Shown here: one piece after another, positions 43,341-54,783 of the stretch | Numbering within the stretch: the first letter of the stretch is position 1 | How the letters are laid out: each line of letters opens with the position of its first letter | From: an uncultured Clostridia bacterium | GTDB taxonomy: Bacteria; Bacillota; Clostridia; Christensenellales; UBA1242 | Reading direction: 5' to 3' | DNA length: 64,000 nt | NCBI GenBank assembly: GCA_944372505.1 | Contig: CALVZK010000003.1 | Span: forward strand, 56,498 to 120,497 | The notes under the pieces: generated by a model | Told to the model about the DNA's origin: nothing | Seen by the model: only the letters and a program-made list of their open reading frames with translations | The model's database searches: none | Made by a program: the position numbers and the translations under genes

Positions 43341-46300
43341 TCTTTTCTTTACAAACATTATAATAGTTGTAATAATAGCCGCCAAAACAACCAATCCTAA
43401 ACCAATGTAAGCACTATAATCAATCCAACCATCATTATCTGTAGTAATTATAAATTTACCTAAATTGCTTGTAGTAATGATAAGGTTTCCATTTTCTTTA
43501 TAAGATGAAACTAATTCAGTATTCCCATCATCATCGACCAAATATACATATATATTATTAAAATCTAAAATATTATCTGCTACTTTAATAGTTAAAGTAA
43601 CCGTAGAATTTAACTCTGTAATAGTTTCGTCCCCTTCAAGCCATATATCATAACTTAACAAAGACTTGTGCTTTTCTATTTTTATTATTTCATTATCAAT
43701 ATCGCTACTGCTATAATTTAACTTTAAACCATCATAAAGTATTGCTTGCTCTTTAGACTCTAATTTTACTCCATTATCTTCTAAAACAGGATTAGTAATA
43801 TTTGCTGTAATATTTTCCGGATAAATCAAATGATAATTTGAGGCTTTTGAACCAAATAAACTAATATTATTTAACGAAACATTGATATTATTTCCTACTT
43901 GAGAAGTTTCAAATCTCGCACAATTTTCTTTGTCATACAATAAAACTACATCTTCATCTATTAAACCTGTAACATATGGATTTCTAATATAAGCAATTGT
44001 TGTACCATCATATACTTTATCATAAACACTTAACACAAGATAAACATCCTTTGGAATTATTGTTAAATATGCCTGATTTGCTTCTATATTATAATTTGAA
44101 TTATAAATGTTGCTTGTCAATAAATAGTTCCCAACATCCTCTCCTTTTGCTCTAGTAATTGAACCATGTAAAATATCTCCATTTATTAATTCCCCTTCTA
44201 TTATTGAATACTGGAATGTAGGATCTAATTGTCCATAAATTTTTTCATGATTATTAATTTCTATTTTTATATCAAGGGGATTTATTGTTAATGTTCCATT
44301 TATAAATGAAAGTATATAATTCTTACCAAGATTTAGGCTACTTCTTATTGCATATGTCCCAACATTATTCCCTGGAATTCTATACAAAGAACCTCCAATT
44401 TTATCCTCTCCTACTAGATTTCCTTCTACTATTTGATAAGTAAGTTCTGGTTCTTCACTTCCATATATTATTTCTTTATCATCTGCTTTAATTGTTATAT
44501 TACGTGCTACGATTTCAAAATAATATTTATCAAAAGTTATATTGTAATTAGGGTTATAAAGAGTACAAACTATATCATAACTCCCAACATTTTCTCCTGA
44601 CCCTTCTCCTAAATCACGATATATTCCTCCAGTAAACTCATCACCATCTACAATATCTCCAATTAATTGATATGTTATAATAGGTTCTTCGTCTCCATAA
44701 ATTTTGTTAGTTTTTGTTGGTATAACTTCAATAGTTTTTTTATTAATTTCAAATATATTTGAAGTCAGTGTTATTTTATAATTTTCATTTATTCGTAATG
44801 TCCCTATAGTTATATTATATTTACCAACATTTTCTCCTGAATCTCTACTTAAAGAACCTATAAAAGTATCATTAAACTTTAATTCTCCATAATTGATGCT
44901 AAACATAATAATAGGATCTTGATCTCCATAAGATTTTGATGTATAGTTTGCTTTTATATTTATTTCCTCTTCAATGATATATAAATCACTATTTTCAAAT
45001 GTGAGATTATAGTTATTTCCTAAATTAAATGTTCCTTGACTTATTGTATAAGAACCTACATTTTCTCCAGCCTGCCTAATCATATCTCCATTAGATATAT
45101 TAGTTAAAATATCATTATTCTTTAACAAGCCACTTGTTACAATAACAGTAAACACAGGATCTTCATCTCCATAAACTTTAACTTTACTTTCTGCTTTAAC
45201 TGTAATATTGCTAGGTAATATCTCTAAATAGTTAGAAACAAAAGTTATTGAATATCTAGAGTCACTCATTGTTGATAACACCAACTTATATTTTCCGACA
45301 TCTTCTCCATATTCTCTTTTTATATCTAAAATTAATTTTTCTTCTTCAACTTCATTCTCTACATAGTAAGAATAAATTGGATCTTCATCTCCATAAATTT
45401 TAGTTGCTAAATCACAAATAACTGTTACTGGACGCTTATTTATAATAAATAACTTTTTCTTATCCATGGTAAATGTATAATTTTTATTTGTAGATAATTC
45501 ACTTGTAAAATAATTATAAACTCCAACATATTCTCCATCTTCTCTAATTAACTTACCATTAAATACACTTTCAAATGTATCATCAAAACATAAATTTTCA
45601 CCATCTGCAAGAATAATTTCAAATGTTGGATCCTCGTCTCCAAATATTTTTTCATAATCGTTTGTAGTGATAATTAAATTTTTAGGAATAATAGTAAAGA
45701 GAGAAGAAGATTTTAAAGTAATATTGTAATTCGGATTGTTTTCATTATTTAATGTATCTAAATAAAATGTATACTGCCCTACATCTTCCCCTAAATTTCG
45801 TTTAATATTACCTATTAATATATCACCATCAATAATATTATTCGCTGTATAATTAAAAGTAGGATCATTATCACCATAAATTTTAGTAGCACTTTCTATT
45901 ACAATTTGTATATCTCTTCTTTCTATTAAGATTTCATTATTTAAATATTCATAATTAAAAGTATAGTTTTGTATCCCATTCCCTTCTATAGAAATGAACT
46001 TATAATCAACTTCAGTTTTACCACAATCCTTATTAAGTGATGTTGCATCCAAAGTTAAAATAAATTCATCTTGTAAAATATTGTTGTCAAAACTTACAAT
46101 ATAATCAACTTTATATTTACCATCGTAAATTTTATTGATAAAAGTAATTTTAGCAGTTATTTGTCGTTCTTTTATAGTAAATAAATTACTCTCTAAAATA
46201 ATATTGTAGTTTTTGTTGTATAATGAACCAACTAAAATATTATATTCTCCTACATTTTCTCCTTTTTCTCTATCTAAATTTCCATCTAAAATATCATTAT

Positions 46301-48521
46301 TGATTAATCCATTAGTAGTATAAGTCAATAAAGGATCACTATCTCCATAAATTTTCTCTCCTGCATCGGCATAAACTATTAAATCTTTTGGCAAAATATT
46401 ACATTTAGAAGAAACATAATTTATAGTATAGTTAGAATTTGAATGTGATATAAGATTTATATCATATTGACCTACATCATTATCTGAAATTGATAATATA
46501 CATCCTAATTTATCACCTTCTATAAGCCCTTCTATATTATAAGAAAAATTAATGTCTTCACCATAAATGGCATTAGTTTCATTTGCTTTAACTTTTACTT
46601 CCCTCGGTAATATATTCCCTTTTAATATGATTTCATCACACTCTAAAATATAATGTTCTTTGTCTTCGCCTTGTAAAATAATACTATTTGTATCTACCAC
46701 AACATCTATTGAATTTCCAACATCATATGACACAAAATTTCCCGTTAAAGAAACAAAAACATTTTCATTATTTACCACATTTGCAAGCCCTGCTACTACA
46801 CTAGCATTGACCGTTTTATCATAAATTTTATCTTCGACATAAACATCTTTTAAAGATAATTGTCTTTTTAATATTGTAAATTTCGCACCATTATTAATTA
46901 TCTGAAAAGTATAATTAGGGTTTGAAGTTGTGAGAGTTCCCAATGTATAAATATACTCTCCTATTTCCTCTCCTGGTTCTCTCCCAAGTTTGCCTAAAAG
47001 AGTTTCATCGTTTATAACATTTTTTGCACTATAATTAATAGACGGATCCGAATCTCCATATTGTTTAGTAACAATATCTGGATAAATCTCAACATTTCGT
47101 GGATAAATTGTTGCATAACTCACAGGAACTATTTGTGAAGAAAGTTTATAAATATCACTATTTTCTCCTATAAGAGAAACTTCTCCATATTTAAATTCCA
47201 AAGCTTTATTTGTCCCTGCACTTGCATTTACATAACTTACAGTTATTCCTTGAATGTCTAATTGATGATTGTCTTCTACTCCATTAAATATGTATTTTAT
47301 GTTATTAGTATCAATTTCTGTAGTACCATCATAAACTTTACCTATAACTTCTACACCAGCTATAGAAATGCTCTTGGTAAATTTAGCATATATGTTATCT
47401 CCTGCTTTTACAACATATCTTGACAATTTATATTTAGTCGTTTCAAGTTCTCCGTTAATATACCAGCCATCAAAAATAAAACCAGTATTAATAGAAACAA
47501 CATTTAATGAAATGATATCACCATTATAATACAATCCATTACCTACTATTGAAGCAGGATTTTCAAAATCTGTCACGATTGAAACTTTAACTTGACTTGC
47601 GTTAACTTTTAAAGTAACTGTTTTATCTGAATAAATAATTTCATCGGTTTTTGAACTTTTATAACAATAAGCTCTAAACTGAATTATTGTTTCGTCAGGT
47701 ATATCATTTGATAAATATAAACTACTTCCCATTATATTTACATAATTTTCCCCTGAAATAAATTCGTATTTTATTTGATGATTTACTTTAGAATAAGATA
47801 AAAAGTTCCCTTTTACATTATTAACATTAGTGATTTCATTATAGGCATCTAGTATGATAACTTGCCCTGGAGTAACTTCTTCATCTTCATTTTGCAAATA
47901 AACATCATTTATTATCGTATAAAGTCTAATCGTGGGCATTGCCATAATAAAATCACTTTTTTCTGAAGAACTACCATTACCTACCGTTTCAAAAGTAAAT
48001 TTAATTCTAGAACTATCAGTTAAAAGCAACAGATCGGTCGTAATTGATGAAGTTTCGTTTGCAGAATTATTGCTTTGTACATAAACACTATTTTCGCCCT
48101 GTGATAAAGTTATTTTTATATTTGATTGTGAATTTGATTTTTTTGTCGTGATTATTGCACTGGCCTCTGCATATACAAGCCCCTTTTTTATTAGTTCATT
48201 AATATCTGTAGTTACCGATAGTTCTGCCCAACCACTATAATAAGAAAGATTATTTTCAGTAGGAACTATAGAATAGTGTGTTTGTCCTGTGTCTTTCACT
48301 TGTGTATTTTGTAATGTACTTTCACTGTTGTCATTGACAAAATAATGAGATGGGGTATTCCCTACTAAACCCGTAATAACAAACTTATTTCCACTCAATC
48401 CTTCAATAAGTGCTTCGGAAGTATTATTAAAATTTTTACTATAAGGGAAAAAGATGATAACAGAAATTATCAGTATCATAGTCAAACAAATTAACAATTT
48501 GTTTTTACTAATTTTAGTCAT
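43320..48521 (-). CDS. Giant MBG/YDG-repeat surface protein
   Basis: The 1733-residue protein has a signal/anchor helix (8-27), an N-terminal beta domain (30-200), a divergent InlB-type repeat (about 310-385, FDGWYING), then about 11 MBG repeats of some 75 residues. Each repeat has K(I/V)YGDxDP, a Gly-x-(I/L)-x-Arg turn, GE(N/D)VGxY and NYxI. Four YDG-type units (KIYDG or KVYDG) are interspersed. It ends with a C-terminal membrane helix and basic tail (ITTIIMFVKKRKNKRSK), with no LPxTG. It should project from the membrane as a long fibre, probably an adhesin. It is the last gene of the ABC exporter operon, 24 bases after the Big_2 protein gene. Confidence 0.85.
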   Translation of the reverse strand: MTKISKNKLLICLTMILIISVIIFFPYSKNFNNTSEALIEGLSGNKFVITGLVGNTPSHYFVNDNSESTLQNTQVKDTGQTHYSIVPTENNLSYYSGWAELSVTTDINELIKKGLVYAEASAIITTKKSNSQSNIKITLSQGENSVYVQSNNSANETSSITTDLLLLTDSSRIKFTFETVGNGSSSEKSDFIMAMPTIRLYTIINDVYLQNEDEEVTPGQVIILDAYNEITNVNNVKGNFLSYSKVNHQIKYEFISGENYVNIMGSSLYLSNDIPDETIIQFRAYCYKSSKTDEIIYSDKTVTLKVNASQVKVSIVTDFENPASIVGNGLYYNGDIISLNVVSINTGFIFDGWYINGELETTKYKLSRYVVKAGDNIYAKFTKSISIAGVEVIGKVYDGTTEIDTNNIKYIFNGVEDNHQLDIQGITVSYVNASAGTNKALEFKYGEVSLIGENSDIYKLSSQIVPVSYATIYPRNVEIYPDIVTKQYGDSDPSINYSAKNVINDETLLGKLGREPGEEIGEYIYTLGTLTTSNPNYTFQIINNGAKFTILKRQLSLKDVYVEDKIYDKTVNASVVAGLANVVNNENVFVSLTGNFVSYDVGNSIDVVVDTNSIILQGEDKEHYILECDEIILKGNILPREVKVKANETNAIYGEDINFSYNIEGLIEGDKLGCILSISDNDVGQYDINLISHSNSNYTINYVSSKCNILPKDLIVYADAGEKIYGDSDPLLTYTTNGLINNDILDGNLDREKGENVGEYNILVGSLYNKNYNIILESNLFTIKERQITAKITFINKIYDGKYKVDYIVSFDNNILQDEFILTLDATSLNKDCGKTEVDYKFISIEGNGIQNYTFNYEYLNNEILIERRDIQIVIESATKIYGDNDPTFNYTANNIIDGDILIGNIKRNLGEDVGQYTFYLDTLNNENNPNYNITLKSSSLFTIIPKNLIITTNDYEKIFGDEDPTFEIILADGENLCFDDTFESVFNGKLIREDGEYVGVYNYFTSELSTNKNYTFTMDKKKLFIINKRPVTVICDLATKIYGDEDPIYSYYVENEVEEEKLILDIKREYGEDVGKYKLVLSTMSDSRYSITFVSNYLEILPSNITVKAESKVKVYGDEDPVFTVIVTSGLLKNNDILTNISNGDMIRQAGENVGSYTISQGTFNLGNNYNLTFENSDLYIIEEEINIKANYTSKSYGDQDPIIMFSINYGELKFNDTFIGSLSRDSGENVGKYNITIGTLRINENYKITLTSNIFEINKKTIEVIPTKTNKIYGDEEPIITYQLIGDIVDGDEFTGGIYRDLGEGSGENVGSYDIVCTLYNPNYNITFDKYYFEIVARNITIKADDKEIIYGSEEPELTYQIVEGNLVGEDKIGGSLYRIPGNNVGTYAIRSSLNLGKNYILSFINGTLTINPLDIKIEINNHEKIYGQLDPTFQYSIIEGELINGDILHGSITRAKGEDVGNYLLTSNIYNSNYNIEANQAYLTIIPKDVYLVLSVYDKVYDGTTIAYIRNPYVTGLIDEDVVLLYDKENCARFETSQVGNNINVSLNNISLFGSKASNYHLIYPENITANITNPVLEDNGVKLESKEQAILYDGLKLNYSSSDIDNEIIKIEKHKSLLSYDIWLEGDETITELNSTVTLTIKVADNILDFNNIYVYLVDDDGNTELVSSYKENGNLIITTSNLGKFIITTDNDGWIDYSAYIGLGLVVLAAIITTIIMFVKKRKNKRSK

Positions 48522-48545
48522 CTTTTTCTCCTTTAATAAAATTTT

Positions 48546-51500
48546 TTATATTAATTTGGGCTGTCTCAATAATGCCAAAACATATTGATTCCCTTCATAT
48601 GTGTCACCTGGTCTAATAAATGGATAAGCCCCAGGTAGCACCATGGCAGGTATAACAAAATCAGCATTGGCTATACCTGCAGTTATAGTTCCTTGAATAT
48701 TAAGCATTGTATAATTACAGTTACCATTTAATTGAGATCGATTTATTATACCATTGCCAGAATTAAATTTCAACCCCAAAACCCTTATGTCATAATTTAA
48801 TACTGCAAAATTAAAGTACTCTTTTCCGTTATAAGTATATTTATAATCATTATAGTTAAGGACAATGTTTTTAAATTGTTTTACAAGTTCGTCTAGTACA
48901 CCTGATGCTATTCCAACACTAGAAGAAAGTTGCTCTAAATTGCTTTTCATGCCTTCTTCTATCTCATCAATTGTTTTCCAACAATAGAAGTATACATCAC
49001 CTACTAAATTAAGAACACATTGTTTTTGCCCTACATCACTTGAATAATCAATATCAAATAATATACCTGCTAATAAAGAATTAGCAAAAGCACTATCTTC
49101 TACTGTGAGAGTAGCTACCTGATTGTCATTGGTATTTCTTAATAATTTTATACAAGCTAAAAATGCGTTTCTAAAAATACAGCCTTTAACTATTGCCCCA
49201 GCACTCAGAATTTTCATACAAGTATCAGCATTTTCTATAATACTATTATAAATTAATAGATTTTGAGAATGATTTTCTACAAGCAATAAAATTCCTTTAC
49301 CGTCCAAAGATTTTAAAGAATCATTTTCTTTTAAAGTATTACCCCTTATAGTAATGTTATCTATAATAATATTACTTTTTCTTACAGAAATCCTTATATA
49401 AGCTTCCAATCCTGATAAATCAAGCATATATCCATTTCCATAAAGATTATAATTTAAATATATAGTAGAGTTAAATATTGTCTTATCTGATATTATATTT
49501 TCTTGCAATACAATTGCAGGATAATTATTTGTTAATTTTTCATTAGCACTTTTGTAATAATTGCTGATAGATATAAATTGTTGATAATTGTAGACATTAA
49601 CTCCTTCAACAAAAGTAAAATCATAATAGTCACTTGCAACTGTTGCTCCTTGATATGGCGCAATTTGTTTAACGGTGATTCTAACTGTTCCAGTATTTAA
49701 TACTGTAACAATACCATTTTGATCAACCTTTGCTATACTTTCATCACTAGAACTCCATTCAAGCAAATTAGCATATTCATTACCAGGAGTTAAATTATAT
49801 TCCATTTGAAAACTATTTAACAGATCTCCTTTATCTCCTACAAAAGCTGTGGCAAAATATCTATATTGACCAAGTCCAACATTATCTCCAACTTTATCTA
49901 ATTCAAGTTGAATATCGGTAATTTTAGTGTAAAATGTAAAAGTTTTACTAACGGAAATATTTGTACCTTTTACTTTAACATAAACTATTACATCTCCACC
50001 ACTTTTACCTATTAATCTCCATCCATTACCATTTTTTATTAAATCAGCAATTTCCTCATTTGAAAGAGATAATTCTAATTCGTATTCATCGGCGTCTATA
50101 GGATTAGGTATTAGTTCAAAATCCACATATTCTCCAGTATACATTTCGGTTTTGGTTTCGCTAAATGATATACCTTGAATATCTTTAGTATATGTAATAG
50201 TAATCTCATTGAAAATTTCAGGATTATCTGTTATAAATACTTTAATTTTCACTGTACCATAAGTATAAAACTCAACAATGCCATAATCAGAAACACTTGC
50301 AACAAGATTGTTATCAATAGAATAAGACAACTTCGTCTGATAAGTATCACTTGGCATTGCAATAGCATTTATAGTATAACTTGGCACACCAACTATAATA
50401 CTGTTACCATCTTTAAATTCAATGTAACTAGCATCTCTGTAAACTTCTATTGTAAATACTCCAATATCTACTGAATTTATTAAAACATTAAAAGTAATTG
50501 TTCCTCCATTGTAAGAAATAAATTTATTATCAAAAAATTCACCAATAACTTTATTTTCATCTATTCTATTTTCAGATATATTAGAATATGTAAAAATGAA
50601 ATCCGCACAATCACTAGGAATAAAACTTAAAACTTCAAAGATAAATTCATCACCTGCGTTCAAATAAATTTTATTATTAACCATTTGAGATCTATCAATA
50701 TCTACAACAAGAAGATCTCCACCTGTATACATGAAAGTTATAGTTTGCGATTTTTCACCTCTAGAAGAATCATCACTAATAAATTTAATTGTAACTTTCC
50801 CCTTTTGATCAAAAATTATTTTATTATCTTCAATATGTGCTATTTTACTATCAGATATCTGATAATTTAATGTTCTAATTGACGCATCGACAGGGAAAAT
50901 AATTTCTTTGAAAGTAATACTTTTCTGTGTTGTTACATACGAATTTTGATATAGATCTAAAGAAGTTTCAAAAGTAATTTCTATATTTTCTACAGGAGCA
51001 ATTACAGTTATTACACAATCCGCATATACCTTATTCCCATAATAATCATAAGTATAAACTCGTACAATTGCATTTCCACCATAATAAGCAGTAAAGATAC
51101 CATTTTGGTCAATATCGGCTACTTTACTTATTGAACTATCATTCGGTTTTTGTTCAATAATTTCAAAATAAAAATCGGTAAAAAGTGCATTTGAAGGTAA
51201 ATAACTTAAGACATAAATTTTAAATGTCTCTCCTTTATTTATTGATTTACTTTCTGCATTTAATTTTAAAGAATTTACATAACCCATTGTAGAGGTAACT
51301 ATAACTTCTTTAGTTATGTTTCCACCATCTGTAGAACTTATAGTAACTTTAACAGTTCCCGGTTTATTAAATACTATAGTATTTCCATCTATATAAGCAA
51401 AATCGTTTTCTTCTATCTCATAATTTAATGTTCTATTTGTAGCACTAATTGGAAGCGCTGAAGCATTAATTGTTACTTTATTATCTATTGTTAAAATATT

Positions 51501-54500
51501 TGATTGGTCAATTTGTATACTTGTAACCATTTTTATTACATTGATTGTTATATCTTTTGTTATTCCGTTAGATAATTCTATTAATAATCTACTAATGCCT
51601 CCGTTCATAGCGGTTATCGTTGTTCCATCAATTTTTATTACCTGTACATTTGCAGTATGAGTTATTTCTTTAATTAAAATTACATTGTTTACAACATCTT
51701 TAGGAATCCAATTAGTTACTTCTATAGTAATGCTTTCTCCTTCATTTAGATAAACTGGAGATGTCAAGTTAATATCCGCTAATAAAGCATCGCCTCCTGT
51801 ATATCTTATTCTAAAATCTTTTTTCAATCCTCCGCCATCTTGACTTGTTACTGTTAGAATAATATAACCTTCTTTTATAAAGTAAATTTTACCATTATTT
51901 ATATATCCAATTGATTCACTAATTCCATTAGAAGAAAATGATTGTGTTATTTCATAATCAACATTTTTATTTGTAGAATTCGATGGATATATTTCAAATT
52001 TTAAATCAAGAACTTCTTTAGCAGTTACAAATTCATCGTTATAGAAATCAATATCACTCACAAATTTTATATCTTCAATGAATTGAACTATATAAAGTAT
52101 ATGTTGATAACTTGAAATTATCTCGTTATTTTTAAAAATTTGAAGTTCAATTAAAGCACTTCCAAGTCCCAAAACTTTAATCATATCATTTTGTTTTGTT
52201 ACTACTTCAGTTTGTTCATTATCAGGATTTTGTTGTAGAATTTCAATATTATAACTATCATACTCTTCATTAATTTCACTCATATCAAAATAAGCAAGAT
52301 CATTTACTACTAGATTCGTACTTTCATCTTCAATTGATAAAATTACGGCTTCCTTTTCTATCTTTTCTATTGTAAACTGAGTAAATATATCAGGATCAGC
52401 TAAACAAGTTATAGTAACTGTGACCAACCCATTTTGTTTAAAAATTAAAGAATTTTCTTCAACTTCTGCAATTTCAGGATTATCAATTTCAATAACTATT
52501 GATTTATCTGTTGTATCTATTGGAAGAATTGATATATTTAAATCTACTTTAGATGAAGTAACTTTAGTATTAGCAGGTTCTACAACAATTGATTGAGGCG
52601 ATCTTATAACTTCTATTTGATAAGACAATTGAATTGTAGCTCCAACATAAACAATTAAAGTTGCACTTCCACCATTAACCGCTGTAACTTTATTATCAAT
52701 TAACTGTAAAACTTGCCCAGTTGCATTTAATGTCAACTGATTTGTAACTTGCAATGATATGTTGGTATTATTGGCATTTGTTGGGAAAACTGATTTTAGA
52801 ACTATATCAAAACTTTCTCCTACATAAAACATCGTTGGCAAATCAATAATATTTTCCCCATCTAAAACTCCAATTTGTGCCGATAAAGGATAGGAACCAG
52901 TATATTGTATTATTACTTGAGATACAGCATCATCTACATTTGCATATAGAATAATTTCTCCTGCTTTATTAAATATAAGTGTATTATTTGCAATAATACC
53001 AATATTTTTGTCACTGACAGTCCAATTTACATTTTGATTTGTAGCATCTTTTGGTAAAACAGTAGCATTTAGTGAAACAGTATTTAACGCAGTAACATAT
53101 TGTCCTTCTAACATTTCCAAATCTAAATCTATGACTACTTGAGTCGCAGGACGAATAACTGTTATATCGCAATATTCTTCACAAACACTACCATCATATA
53201 AAACCATTGAAACTTTTATTGTACAATTACCGCCACCAACAGCCAAAATAGTTCCGTCACTTTGAATTTGTATTACTTCATTTTCGCATGATGAAGATAG
53301 CAATTCAATATTAATATTCTTATTAGTAACATTTGCTGGCTCTATAGAATAATTTAAAGAAACCGTATCTCCATAATTTAATACAATATTTTCATCTAGT
53401 AAATCAAAACTGGATGCCATATTAGCAGTATATTGAATATAAACTCTTTTGTAAACTTCACTATAATCCTCATTTGCGTATATCAAAATACTAACTTTTC
53501 TTGGCTCGTCAGTAATCAATGTTACTTGCCCAATTTCATTTACTATTGCAACATCAGGATTATCGCTATGATAGAAGTAATTCACATTAGTAGAATCTTG
53601 TGGATAAGATTTTGGATTTAAAGTTATATTTTTTTCAGCTGTAATAATATCATCAATGATTATACTTGTTGCAGGAGATGATACATACACATAAATTTGC
53701 TTTACTATCATTTTCCCTGGAGCTTTTTCTACAGATACATTAACTATAGCATTACCGCCACCTACCCCTCTTATATATCCATTGTTATCAATGACAACAA
53801 CATTCTCATTTTCACTAATTATTGAAACACTTGTATTATAAATATCATTTGGCAATACAGTATAGTCAACAACAACAGATTGCCCTACTTCAATATTAAA
53901 ATTAGTTGATGTTAAATTTAAATCATAAGCATATCCATCAGTAGATGTAATATAAATTTCTTTTGAAAAATTACCATCTTCGCTAGTTACAGTTACTTTT
54001 ACCGTTCCTGCTTTTTTAAAAGTTACCAAGCCTAAATTATCTACTGTAGCTATACTTAAATCGTCAATTTCAAATTTTACCATTTTGTTTGTTGCATCAC
54101 TTGGATAAATTGAATATGCAATTTGATAATAGGTCTTTGAAATAACTGCTTCACTTTCTAAAACCTCTAAACCACTTACTGGAATTGTTATAGATATATT
54201 TACAGAATCTACTAACCCACCGTCTTCACTTGTTACAGTAATAGTTACACTACCGCTTTTTAATGCATAAACCATTCCATTAGAATCTACTTTGGCAATC
54301 TCATTATTACTTGAAGTATAAGTTACATTTTTATTGATGGCTTCTGCAGGTAAAATAGTTGTACTTAATTGCATTGTTGCTCCAACCTTCATTTCGTTTG
54401 ATGGAGCATACAACAAAACTTGATGTACTTTTGTATCTGTTACATAAAAATAACAATTTGCTCTTTTGTTCCCATCAGCAGAAGTTACTGTTATATAACC

Positions 54501-54782
54501 ATTCCCAAACCCTACAAAAGAGACATTCCCATTTTCATCAACAATAGCAACATCTTCATTGTCACTTGACCAAATCAAATCTTTGTTTGTAGCATTTTGA
54601 GGATATACTGTAGCCTTAATGTTTATTTTCTCATCAACATTTGCTATGATAGAGGATTTGTCAAGTTCTATTCTCTCTACGGCAATGTAGACGTCGCCTA
54701 TAACTACATCAATAGTAAAATTGACAATTAATATAATTAATAATGGAATTGAAATCATCAAAAATATTAATAACTTTTTCAT
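48546..54782 (-). CDS. Giant Ig-like (Big_2) protein with C-terminal beta-helix
   Basis: The 2078-residue protein has an N-terminal membrane/signal helix (MKKLLIFLMISIPLLIILIV) and then about 18 tandem Big_2-type Ig domains. They show the pattern (L/I)xPxx(A/S)TN(K/R)xxx(Y/W), then IAxVDxNG and GxVTITVTSxDG. From about residue 1690 a right-handed beta-helix region follows (NIIIDNITIRGN, NLLIYNSIIENADTCMKILS). No C-terminal anchor or sorting motif. The start overlaps the end of the permease gene: GAGG lies within the last codons and ATG starts one base after the stop, so the two are translationally coupled. Surface adhesin or glycan-binding role is inferred. Confidence 0.85.
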   Translation of the reverse strand: MKKLLIFLMISIPLLIILIVNFTIDVVIGDVYIAVERIELDKSSIIANVDEKINIKATVYPQNATNKDLIWSSDNEDVAIVDENGNVSFVGFGNGYITVTSADGNKRANCYFYVTDTKVHQVLLYAPSNEMKVGATMQLSTTILPAEAINKNVTYTSSNNEIAKVDSNGMVYALKSGSVTITVTSEDGGLVDSVNISITIPVSGLEVLESEAVISKTYYQIAYSIYPSDATNKMVKFEIDDLSIATVDNLGLVTFKKAGTVKVTVTSEDGNFSKEIYITSTDGYAYDLNLTSTNFNIEVGQSVVVDYTVLPNDIYNTSVSIISENENVVVIDNNGYIRGVGGGNAIVNVSVEKAPGKMIVKQIYVYVSSPATSIIIDDIITAEKNITLNPKSYPQDSTNVNYFYHSDNPDVAIVNEIGQVTLITDEPRKVSILIYANEDYSEVYKRVYIQYTANMASSFDLLDENIVLNYGDTVSLNYSIEPANVTNKNINIELLSSSCENEVIQIQSDGTILAVGGGNCTIKVSMVLYDGSVCEEYCDITVIRPATQVVIDLDLEMLEGQYVTALNTVSLNATVLPKDATNQNVNWTVSDKNIGIIANNTLIFNKAGEIILYANVDDAVSQVIIQYTGSYPLSAQIGVLDGENIIDLPTMFYVGESFDIVLKSVFPTNANNTNISLQVTNQLTLNATGQVLQLIDNKVTAVNGGSATLIVYVGATIQLSYQIEVIRSPQSIVVEPANTKVTSSKVDLNISILPIDTTDKSIVIEIDNPEIAEVEENSLIFKQNGLVTVTITCLADPDIFTQFTIEKIEKEAVILSIEDESTNLVVNDLAYFDMSEINEEYDSYNIEILQQNPDNEQTEVVTKQNDMIKVLGLGSALIELQIFKNNEIISSYQHILYIVQFIEDIKFVSDIDFYNDEFVTAKEVLDLKFEIYPSNSTNKNVDYEITQSFSSNGISESIGYINNGKIYFIKEGYIILTVTSQDGGGLKKDFRIRYTGGDALLADINLTSPVYLNEGESITIEVTNWIPKDVVNNVILIKEITHTANVQVIKIDGTTITAMNGGISRLLIELSNGITKDITINVIKMVTSIQIDQSNILTIDNKVTINASALPISATNRTLNYEIEENDFAYIDGNTIVFNKPGTVKVTISSTDGGNITKEVIVTSTMGYVNSLKLNAESKSINKGETFKIYVLSYLPSNALFTDFYFEIIEQKPNDSSISKVADIDQNGIFTAYYGGNAIVRVYTYDYYGNKVYADCVITVIAPVENIEITFETSLDLYQNSYVTTQKSITFKEIIFPVDASIRTLNYQISDSKIAHIEDNKIIFDQKGKVTIKFISDDSSRGEKSQTITFMYTGGDLLVVDIDRSQMVNNKIYLNAGDEFIFEVLSFIPSDCADFIFTYSNISENRIDENKVIGEFFDNKFISYNGGTITFNVLINSVDIGVFTIEVYRDASYIEFKDGNSIIVGVPSYTINAIAMPSDTYQTKLSYSIDNNLVASVSDYGIVEFYTYGTVKIKVFITDNPEIFNEITITYTKDIQGISFSETKTEMYTGEYVDFELIPNPIDADEYELELSLSNEEIADLIKNGNGWRLIGKSGGDVIVYVKVKGTNISVSKTFTFYTKITDIQLELDKVGDNVGLGQYRYFATAFVGDKGDLLNSFQMEYNLTPGNEYANLLEWSSSDESIAKVDQNGIVTVLNTGTVRITVKQIAPYQGATVASDYYDFTFVEGVNVYNYQQFISISNYYKSANEKLTNNYPAIVLQENIISDKTIFNSTIYLNYNLYGNGYMLDLSGLEAYIRISVRKSNIIIDNITIRGNTLKENDSLKSLDGKGILLLVENHSQNLLIYNSIIENADTCMKILSAGAIVKGCIFRNAFLACIKLLRNTNDNQVATLTVEDSAFANSLLAGILFDIDYSSDVGQKQCVLNLVGDVYFYCWKTIDEIEEGMKSNLEQLSSSVGIASGVLDELVKQFKNIVLNYNDYKYTYNGKEYFNFAVLNYDIRVLGLKFNSGNGIINRSQLNGNCNYTMLNIQGTITAGIANADFVIPAMVLPGAYPFIRPGDTYEGNQYVLALLRQPKLI

Positions 54783-54783
54783 T

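Noticed and set aside
43320-54782. Repeats within the MBG and Big_2 genes as DNA-level tandem repeats
   Set aside because: The protein repeats are diverged and no long identical DNA units are visible, so recent slippage or recombination is not indicated.
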